A DNA stretch of 12,951 nucleotides from NCBI GenBank assembly GCA_946543025.1, contig CAMNLN010000075.1, forward strand, positions 1 to 12,951. Direction: 5' to 3'. The notes beneath the pieces are model-generated. The model did no database searches. It saw only the letters and a list, made by a program, of their open reading frames with translations, and was not told the DNA's origin. Position 1 is the first letter of the stretch, and every line of letters starts with the position of its first letter. Below, piece after piece: positions 6,635-12,951 of this stretch. The translations under genes and the position numbers were made by a program. This stretch comes from an uncultured Verrucomicrobiota bacterium (GTDB lineage Bacteria; Verrucomicrobiota; Kiritimatiellia; RFP12; UBA1067).

Positions 6635-9600
6635 TTATTCGATCACGAGCTTGAAGAACCGGTTCGTCCCGGACGTGTCCTCCGCGCCGACGAGCGGGAA
6701 CAGACCGCCTTCCAGGTCAAGGTCTTTGACATCCGGGCTGCCGCCGAGTTCCGGATAGCCGTAGAGGCGGAGCGTGCCGTTCACTTTCTGGCGCCAGCGC
6801 GAGCCTAACACCTTGAGATCGCCGTCGAGCGTGACGCGCCCGTCGGCGCCGACCGCGATGTTCTCGAAGAAGAGGTCCGCCTGGGGATCGACGAGCGTGT
6901 CGAGCCCGACGAGATATGCCGCCTGGACGGACGCGGCCTCGCCCGAGAAGTTCGTGATGGAGGCGTGCCCGACCGCAGTCGTCGCGATGGAATCCAGCCA
7001 TGTGCGTACGCGATCATCCGCGGAGACCGCCGCGATGATCGCGTTCTCGCCCGCCTCGGTGGGCGGCGGCAGGAACGACGGCCGCCACTGCGCCTCCGTC
7101 GTCACCGTTTCGCCGAACGCGCACGCGATGAAGTGCGCGCCCGTCCCGTCGCAGGCGCAGACGTACTTGACCTTTCCCTTGTCGTTCAGGTATTCGCGCA
7201 CAGGCCACCAGTTCGCGTCGACGTAAAGCGTCTGCACGATCGCGCCGTCCGAGTCGTACGTCAGGATGTCGACCGCGCCGTTCGTAATTTTCTTGGACGG
7301 CCAGTCGGCCGCCTTCGTGACCGTGGCGGTCCCGTTCGCAGGAATCTCGCGGCCCGCGCCGAGCGTAACGTCGACGCCCGGAGCGGAGCCTGCCTTGGCG
7401 CAGGTGAAGCGCAGCCCTTCCAGCGAGACCGCGCGGTCGAGCAGGTTCGTGAAGACGATGAACTCAGCCCCGTCGCCGCCGCCGTCCGCCGTGCTGGAAT
7501 ACACGGCGGCCACGCGGATGGCCAGGGACTGGATGCTCGGCATGAACGACGTCCACTGCCCGATCGCGGTCACGGCGTCGCCGAACTCCAGCGCGACGAA
7601 GTACGCGCCCGTCCCGTCGCACGCGGCGTTCCACCAGCTCGCGTCGACATGGAGCGTCTGGATGTCATTGCCGTCCGAATCGTACACCTTGACGTCGACC
7701 GCACCGTTCGTGATTCTCATGGACGGCCAATCTTCGGCCTTCGTGAGCTTGACGGTGCCGCCCGCCGCGAGTTCGCGTCCCGCGCCGAGCGTAATGTCGA
7801 GGGACGGTGTCTTCCCGGTCTTTGCGCAGGTGATTCTCACCCCTTCAAGCGAGATCGCACGGTTGAGCAGGTTCGTGAGGACGATGAACTCGGAACCGTC
7901 ACCGCCGCCGTCCAGTGTGCTAGAGTAGACGGCCGCCACGCGGACGCCCATCGCCACGTCGTTCGGCACGTCCGCCGCAAGCGTCACGTCCTCGAGCGCG
8001 CTCCACTCGCCCGTCTGCGAGAGTCGGCGGGCCTTGATCGCGAGGCCGTCGACGGGCACCGGCAGCCCGCCCTCACCCGTTCCGGCGAAAGCGGTATCGA
8101 CGCCCATGGCGAGATCCCACGCGGCGTCGGAGCTCGTGCCGTGGCACTGGTGGACCTCCACGGCGACCACGTTCTCGCCGGCATGGATGAGCCCCGGCGG
8201 CACGGCGAACGTGAAGGCGTGGTCTGCCGGGTCAACATGCGTCGTGCCGGTCTCGTTGGACCCCGTCGCATAGGTCACGGCGTAGCCGGCGCCGATGTTC
8301 CCGCGCCCGACCTCGACGCCGTTGACGTACATCACGAAGCCGTCGTCGTACCACGCCGTGCCGGAGACGGAGACGATCGACGAGACGTCCGTGCCGGCGG
8401 GAACGGTAAACGTCTTGCGGAAGTAGAACGTCATGACCTGCGTGCCGGAGGATCCATGGTCGACGTAGCGGTAGAGCGGTGTGTTGAACGTAACGCCGCT
8501 CCTAAAGCCGAGCGGCGCCGCGCCCGACAGCCAGGCGTTCGCGTCGCCCACGAGGTTTGCGGCGGCGTACCCTCCCGCGTACCAGGCGTTCCCCGACGCG
8601 TCCGCGCCCGGTTCCCGCCCCCAATCATAGTATGTCCAGCCGTCCCCCTTCGCGACCACGGCCGTGGTGTTCGTGGTGACGATGGGCGCCGACCCCGTGA
8701 ACGCAGTGGCCGACGCGCTCACGGCGCCGCCTTCGAGGCGCGGGTCGGAGCCGTCCGTCGTGTAGTAGACCGTCCCGCCGGCGCCCGTGAAGAACACCGA
8801 GTCGGCGGTCGCCACGACGGTGCCGTTGGTCAGCTCGCGGCCGGACGAATCGACGGCGACCGGCGGGTCGATGGACGGATACCATCCGGCGTTGCGATAG
8901 CCCTGGATGAGATAGGGCGTACGGCTGGCGATGAAGGAGAGACGCCCGGCGCAGCCCTTCTCCAGCCACGTGGCGTAGGTCTGGTTCGTACGGCCCCAGC
9001 GCGCGGCCTCGCAGACGACCGCGTCGTCGAGCTCCGCCATGCGCGCGCGGAAGCGGGCTTCCGCAGCCGACGCCGTCATCGCGCCGCCGGGCTTGAGGCA
9101 GTGCTTGTAGACCTGGTCGGCGAACTTGATGCGGTACTCCGCGTTCGAGCAGAGCTCGTAGTGCAGCTCGGCCGTGTTGAAGTTGGCCTCGTTCGTCAGG
9201 CTCGCCGCCTGCTCGCGCGTGCCCATTTTGTAGAAGTCCGTCTTCGTGGCGGCGTAGCTGCTGCCGCGCGTGCCGAGGGAATGCTCCGCGTCGTGGCGGT
9301 TCCAGATGAAGCCGTCGCGCAGCCCCTGCCCGTCGAATCGATCGCGGAACGCCGCCAGGTTGTTCGCCCGTCCGCCCGTGCTCGCCGGCGAGTCCGAGTC
9401 GATCGAGTAATGTGCCGTGATCATGTAGACCATCACGTTCGTCTCGTTGAGGTAAATGGGGTAGTCGGGGTTGCGCGTGCCGTCGGGATTGAGCCCGCGC
9501 ACGCGATTGTAGTTGCCGGGATGGGCGCTGCCGTAGCCTTCGTTGACGGTGATGTCCCAGAAGTTGTGCCAGGCCTCTCCCTCGCCCTCCACGACGCCCG

Positions 9601-12600
9601 TGTTGTAGCCGGGCTGCGACGTGCGCACCACGTCGTAGTTGTCGTCCACGTCGCCGTTGTAGCTCTCGGCGTAATGGCGGTCCACGCGCTCCTCGGTCTG
9701 GTACACGCCCCAGTAGACGCCGTTGATGAAGAGGTTGTAGTAGCGGCTGCGGTTGTACGGCTCGCCCATGTCGCGCTGCGAGTCGCGCGAGAAGCATTCC
9801 TCGATGAAGGTGAACGCGTTCACGTTCCCGTTCGCCCACGAGTAGTTCTGCGCCGTGCGCAGGTCGACCTTCTTGAACTCGTCGGTCCCCTCGTCGTCGA
9901 ACAGCGGGAACTTGAGCTTGCTCATGCCGTACTCGCCGCGGAAGAAAAGGCGGAGCGAGTGCTTGGGATAGGCCGGACCGCGACTGTACGCGCCGCGGAT
10001 GCGGATGCCAGCAGAGACGCTGAACTCCTTGGACGCGCCGTTGACCGGGTCGATCTGCTCGACCATCGTCGGGCGTTCCCACCCCTTGCCGTTGCCCTTC
10101 GCGTTCACGTAGATGCCCTTCCCGCTGTCGAAGAGGGCGGCGGGGTCGATGACGAGCGAGATCGTCTGTATCGAGTTCGTGAAGCCCCTGTTGAGACGCG
10201 CCACCGTGTCCGCGTCGCCGTTCACGATGTCGCTCCTAAGGCCGTACACGAGCACCTGGTTGTTCACCCCGGACGCCGGAAAGCCCGGCGGCACCACGCC
10301 CTCCGCCTGCTGGAGGATGTCGGAGAGGAACAGGTAGGAGGCCGACGTGTCGCGCTGCAGGATCGTGTCGGGATCGGGGACGGCCGCGCGGACGACCGTC
10401 GTGGACGATACGGCGATCGGCCCCGTGTAGCGAGGCGACATCGACGTGGGCGACGTGCCGTCGGTCGTGTAGAAGATCGCGGCGGACGGATTCGCGGCGC
10501 ACGACAGCTCAAGCTGGAACGGCTCGGTCTTGTACCCGTGCGGCACGCTGAACGTCACCTCCGGCGTGAGGCCGCTGCGGCCGTCGCCGTTCGCCGCGCC
10601 CGGCGTCGCCTCCGGGAAGTAGAGCAGCTGCTCCTCCGCCATGTCCCAGACGACCTCGGGCGAAAGGAAGAACGCCGTGTCGTAGGCCGAATCGTTGGAA
10701 CCCGTCACCTCAAGCGTATTCACGCCCGCGCGCACGAGTTCCGTGGGAATGTCGAAGAACGCCGGCGTCAGCGCGTCGTGCGTCGACCGCGCGACAGCGG
10801 CAGGTACGGAGACGAACTGCGTACCGTTCAAGCGCGCAATGAATCCGTCCGCGTAGCGGATGCGCAGCTTGAACGCCTCGCCTTCCACCGGCGCCGCGTC
10901 CATCGTGAACGACCCGCGCCAATCGACGGACGCGGACGTGCCGGCCATGGTCTCGGTGAGGTCTGCCGACATGTTCGCGCCCAGCGCGCCCGTGTGGGTC
11001 AGCCCGGAGGCTGCCGAGCCGACGAGGCGGAACGCCTCGGCGCTGAACTCCTGCTCGTCCTGCGCCACGCTGAAGTCGAGCGCGGCGCCGCCGCCCTTCT
11101 CGAAATAGACGAGCTCCACGTCGTACGCGCCGGCCTCCGGCAGGTTGAACGTGGCCGTAGACTGCCCGTAGCCGCGCGCGCCTCTGTTCTCCCACGACCA
11201 AGACTTTTCCAGGCGCGAGATCTTCGCCGAGAATCCGTCGTCGGATCCGACGGAAAACGACCACAGCCCGGCCTCCGGCACCTGGACCGTTCCGGTGACC
11301 ACCACCACGAAGTTGTCCCCGCTCACGCCCGGGAACGCGGCATACGGGGGGAAGTTGGTCTGGCTGGAGTTGTCCTGGAACGCGATCGTCGCGCAGACGT
11401 TCGTCACGGGATAGCCGGGCTTCCACTTGGAGCTGTCGCGGAGGCACAGTTCGGCGGCGTCCATCGTGTCCACGGCAACGTTCATGGCGTACGCCACCAC
11501 CTGGAAGCCGCTCGCCGTGCCGGGCATGCCTACGGGGCCGGCAACGGATGTCCACGCGCCGTTGCCGACCTTGTATTCGGCGGGGGAATAACGGTTCAAC
11601 AACGTCTTGGCAAGATGTCCGTAACCGAACGACACGTCGTCCATCTGCTGTCCGAAGGTGTACTGGGAGACGATCGTCCCGTCGGGCGTCGCGAGGCCGA
11701 TTCCCTCGCCGCTCGCGGAAAGACCAAGCGGCGCATGGACGTCGCGCGGATCCCAATCCGCGAATGAGGAATCCAGATACACCACGAGATAGCCATGCGC
11801 GGGCACGACGGCGGGGCCCTCGACGCTTTTCCATTTCGAGAGGACCTTCGTCGGATCGTCCGTGATCGGCCAGCCGGTGACATCGATGTCAAAGTCGGCC
11901 GTGTTGCGGATCTCAACCCAGTCGAGCGCGGGCACGCCGCCGGCCGTGTTCAGGGCTGTCTCGTTGGATGCCATGACCTCGTTGACGCGCAGGATGTCCG
12001 CCGCGCGAACGGAGACGGGCCGTCCCTCCACGGGCAACGCCATCTCGGCGCCGACGGCGCGGAAAGACATCGACGTCGCGCTGAGCACCTGGCCGGCCGA
12101 CGGGCGGAAAGTCACATTCACCCTCGCCCCCGATTCCACGCCGTAGACGCCGTTCGAAGGTGCGACGTCGATTCCGCCGACCGTCACGGAGACAAGCTCC
12201 ATGCCCGCAATCTCCGGTATCGTGATGGCAGTCTGCGACAACGCCCCGTCGGCCTCCGCGGAAAGCTCGAGCAGATCGCCGCGGCCGGAGTAGCCCACCT
12301 CGGAAATGTACGCGGAACCGGCCGGCACGACGATCGGCATCCACGCGCTGCCGTTTCGCGTGAGCGGCGTTCCGTCGACGACATAGCGCACCTCCGATCC
12401 GTCAACCGTCGTCCGCATGTAAACCTCAAGCTCGACGTCCACGCCGTCCTGGGGTGTCGCGCCCGACAGTTCGGCCCAGCGGTTCGTGTGGCCGACGTCA
12501 TCGGCGACAAGCCCGTAGTAGGCGACTTGCCCGTCCCCCTTGTCAAGCGCGGTCATCGCGGTCTTCACGCTCGAATCGACGGCCGGCAGCTCGAAGAACA

Positions 12601-12901
12601 TGCAGAAGCTGACCGTCAGCTTGAAGACAGGGTTTTCGGCGATGCCCTTGGCCACATCAGGGCCGAAGGCGAGCGCGTCCGCGACGCCGTCGGTCAGGAT
12701 GCGCAGGCGCGACTGTCCCTCCGCGCGCACGAGCGAGGCGTTCGCGGTGCCGGACCACGTTCCCGCGCCGGCGACCGGGAAGTCCGCCCCGTCGGAAGGC
12801 CATTCGGTGTAGCCGGAGATCCCGGCGTCAAACCAGTCGGCCGCACCCGCGCCGAGCGCCGCTGCGAGAAATGCCGCGAAAACGACTTTACGTGTGATCA
12901 T
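6635..12901 (-). CDS. Exported CotH-kinase-like multi-domain protein with lamin tail, PA14-like and chitobiase-C-type modules
   Basis: 2088 residues. ATG at 12901 is chosen because AAAGGAG lies 6 bases upstream and residues 1-20 (MITRKVVFAAFLAAALGAGA) form a signal peptide; an ATG 21 bases further upstream would place the ribosome site inside the gene. Modules in order: uncharacterised beta-rich region about 21-300; lamin tail domain 303-427 (ILRVNEVMASN, LDWVEIRN); PA14-like 488-621 (WSFSVGSDDGFSAKI); beta-sandwich about 650-755; chitobiase-C-type 779-833 (IFYTTDGTSP); CotH domain 923-1323 with GIYVNAKGNGKGWERP, IRIRGAYSR, YYNLFINGVYWGVYQTEERV and HDAEHSLG (1213-1220); second chitobiase-C-type 1351-1418 (VYYTTDGSDP); galactose-binding-like 1451-1601; two lamin-tail-like repeats 1653-1948; terminal module to 2088 ending NRFFKLVIE. 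Bacillus CotH is an atypical kinase that phosphorylates spore coat proteins. A kinase activity here is inferred; no sporulation gene is visible. First gene of the putative operon; the substrate is unknown. Confidence 0.9.
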   Translation of the reverse strand: MITRKVVFAAFLAAALGAGAADWFDAGISGYTEWPSDGADFPVAGAGTWSGTANASLVRAEGQSRLRILTDGVADALAFGPDVAKGIAENPVFKLTVSFCMFFELPAVDSSVKTAMTALDKGDGQVAYYGLVADDVGHTNRWAELSGATPQDGVDVELEVYMRTTVDGSEVRYVVDGTPLTRNGSAWMPIVVPAGSAYISEVGYSGRGDLLELSAEADGALSQTAITIPEIAGMELVSVTVGGIDVAPSNGVYGVESGARVNVTFRPSAGQVLSATSMSFRAVGAEMALPVEGRPVSVRAADILRVNEVMASNETALNTAGGVPALDWVEIRNTADFDIDVTGWPITDDPTKVLSKWKSVEGPAVVPAHGYLVVYLDSSFADWDPRDVHAPLGLSASGEGIGLATPDGTIVSQYTFGQQMDDVSFGYGHLAKTLLNRYSPAEYKVGNGAWTSVAGPVGMPGTASGFQVVAYAMNVAVDTMDAAELCLRDSSKWKPGYPVTNVCATIAFQDNSSQTNFPPYAAFPGVSGDNFVVVVTGTVQVPEAGLWSFSVGSDDGFSAKISRLEKSWSWENRGARGYGQSTATFNLPEAGAYDVELVYFEKGGGAALDFSVAQDEQEFSAEAFRLVGSAASGLTHTGALGANMSADLTETMAGTSASVDWRGSFTMDAAPVEGEAFKLRIRYADGFIARLNGTQFVSVPAAVARSTHDALTPAFFDIPTELVRAGVNTLEVTGSNDSAYDTAFFLSPEVVWDMAEEQLLYFPEATPGAANGDGRSGLTPEVTFSVPHGYKTEPFQLELSCAANPSAAIFYTTDGTSPTSMSPRYTGPIAVSSTTVVRAAVPDPDTILQRDTSASYLFLSDILQQAEGVVPPGFPASGVNNQVLVYGLRSDIVNGDADTVARLNRGFTNSIQTISLVIDPAALFDSGKGIYVNAKGNGKGWERPTMVEQIDPVNGASKEFSVSAGIRIRGAYSRGPAYPKHSLRLFFRGEYGMSKLKFPLFDDEGTDEFKKVDLRTAQNYSWANGNVNAFTFIEECFSRDSQRDMGEPYNRSRYYNLFINGVYWGVYQTEERVDRHYAESYNGDVDDNYDVVRTSQPGYNTGVVEGEGEAWHNFWDITVNEGYGSAHPGNYNRVRGLNPDGTRNPDYPIYLNETNVMVYMITAHYSIDSDSPASTGGRANNLAAFRDRFDGQGLRDGFIWNRHDAEHSLGTRGSSYAATKTDFYKMGTREQAASLTNEANFNTAELHYELCSNAEYRIKFADQVYKHCLKPGGAMTASAAEARFRARMAELDDAVVCEAARWGRTNQTYATWLEKGCAGRLSFIASRTPYLIQGYRNAGWYPSIDPPVAVDSSGRELTNGTVVATADSVFFTGAGGTVYYTTDGSDPRLEGGAVSASATAFTGSAPIVTTNTTAVVAKGDGWTYYDWGREPGADASGNAWYAGGYAAANLVGDANAWLSGAAPLGFRSGVTFNTPLYRYVDHGSSGTQVMTFYFRKTFTVPAGTDVSSIVSVSGTAWYDDGFVMYVNGVEVGRGNIGAGYAVTYATGSNETGTTHVDPADHAFTFAVPPGLIHAGENVVAVEVHQCHGTSSDAAWDLAMGVDTAFAGTGEGGLPVPVDGLAIKARRLSQTGEWSALEDVTLAADVPNDVAMGVRVAAVYSSTLDGGGDGSEFIVLTNLLNRAISLEGVRITCAKTGKTPSLDITLGAGRELAAGGTVKLTKAEDWPSMRITNGAVDVKVYDSDGNDIQTLHVDASWWNAACDGTGAYFVALEFGDAVTAIGQWTSFMPSIQSLAIRVAAVYSSTADGGGDGAEFIVFTNLLDRAVSLEGLRFTCAKAGSAPGVDVTLGAGREIPANGTATVTKAADWPSKKITNGAVDILTYDSDGAIVQTLYVDANWWPVREYLNDKGKVKYVCACDGTGAHFIACAFGETVTTEAQWRPSFLPPPTEAGENAIIAAVSADDRVRTWLDSIATTAVGHASITNFSGEAASVQAAYLVGLDTLVDPQADLFFENIAVGADGRVTLDGDLKVLGSRWRQKVNGTLRLYGYPELGGSPDVKDLDLEGGLFPLVGAEDTSGTNRFFKLVIE
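7058..7945 (-). repeat. Two tandem lamin-tail-like repeats within the CotH-like gene
   Basis: Two copies with a period of about 426 bp encode residues 1653-1788 and 1795-1948. Shared text includes RVAAVYSST, EFIV-TNLL-RA-SLEG, TLGAGRE, DWPS--ITNGAVD, YDSDG, VDA-WW and CDGTGA. The copies are also similar in DNA, for example across 7424-7520 and 7850-7946. Copy 2 has an extra insert (PVREYLNDKGKVKYV) between WW and CDGTGA. The pattern indicates an in-frame duplication within the gene. Confidence 0.85.
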
Positions 12902-12907
12902 CTTTTT

Positions 12908-12914
12908 CTCCTTT
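12908..12914 (-). promoter_or_regulatory. Ribosome binding site that decides the CotH-like gene start
   Basis: AAAGGAG sits 6 bases before the ATG at 12901. It lies inside the coding sequence if the upstream ATG at 12922 is used, and the peptide that start would add (MVGKEKK) carries no recognisable feature. The 12901 start is therefore preferred. Confidence 0.8.
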
Positions 12915-12935
12915 CCGACCATGGCCTGCGTCCGA

Positions 12936-12951
12936 GGCGCGCTTCCGCGCC
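12936..12951 (-). other. GC-rich hairpin upstream of the CotH-like gene
   Basis: Minus-strand sequence GGCGCG-GAAG-CGCGCC is a perfect 6-bp stem with a 4-base loop that reaches the window edge, so the stem may extend further. No T-run follows within the visible leader. It could be the end of an upstream gene's terminator or part of the 5' leader; the visible 29 bp upstream of the leader hold no promoter I can identify. Confidence 0.4.

Noticed and set aside
8625..10082. 485-codon minus-strand open frame in another phase
   Set aside because: It overlaps the conserved CotH domain in a shifted frame and its translation is Arg-rich without any motif.
6965..11767. 1600-codon plus-strand open frame
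   Set aside because: Same cause: antisense in register with the CotH-like gene, with Arg/Val/His-rich low-complexity translation. It ends at the antisense of a rare TCA codon.
12899..12922. Upstream ATG at 12922 as the CotH-like gene start
   Set aside because: It would place the AAAGGAG ribosome site inside the gene and put a charged 7-residue extension before a normal signal peptide.
1..12951. tRNA, rRNA, CRISPR arrays, insertion sequences, phage genes
   Set aside because: I looked for cloverleaf-like sequence, regularly spaced short repeats, transposase or integrase motifs and terminal inverted repeats and found none; the only repeats are protein-module duplications.

Overview
The window is GC-rich DNA carrying four complete, same-strand (minus) genes that fill almost all of it, plus the first codons of a fifth gene at the left edge. 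Every complete product starts with an export signal and none has a cytoplasmic-type housekeeping fold. The combination of very large multi-module secreted proteins, lamin-tail/CotH/chitobiase-C modules, discoidin repeats and autotransporter-like beta-rung sequence resembles what I remember from the Planctomycetes-Verrucomicrobia-Chlamydiae superphylum, especially gut or anaerobic Kiritimatiellota (Kiritimatiellae). That placement is inference from protein style; no phylogenetic marker is present.

Layout in transcription order (right to left): (1) 12901-6635, a 2088-residue exported CotH-kinase-like protein with an N-terminal lamin tail domain, a PA14-like module, two chitobiase-C-type modules, a galactose-binding-like module and two tandem lamin-tail-like repeats; (2) 6604-5414, an exported metallo-beta-lactamase-fold hydrolase with a complete metal site; (3) 5359-2546, an exported protein of four discoidin-like (F5/8C-type) modules; (4) 2536-80, an exported endonuclease/exonuclease/phosphatase (EEP) enzyme fused to two discoidin-like modules closely related to the first two of gene 3. 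Gaps are 30, 54 and 9 bp, so a single transcription unit is plausible. The 54-bp gap holds a hairpin with a T-run that is a canonical intrinsic terminator only for plus-strand (antisense) transcripts. After gene 4 a well-spaced promoter-like sequence sits so close to the next ATG that the next gene looks leaderless.

How the genes might work together is inferred: two enzymes (phosphodiesterase-type and MBL hydrolase), a putative protein kinase and a carbohydrate/surface-binding protein are all sent out of the cytoplasm and share binding and C-terminal modules. This fits a cell-surface or extracellular complex acting on a glycan, phospholipid, nucleic acid or protein substrate, but the substrate cannot be read from the sequence. 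The most notable points are the EEP-discoidin fusion, near-identical DNA patches shared by genes 3 and 4, their shared C-terminal module ending in Arg, and the CotH scaffold in an apparently non-sporulating lineage. Very long antisense reading frames (up to 2177 codons) are explained by near-total avoidance of TTA, CTA and TCA codons and are not genes.
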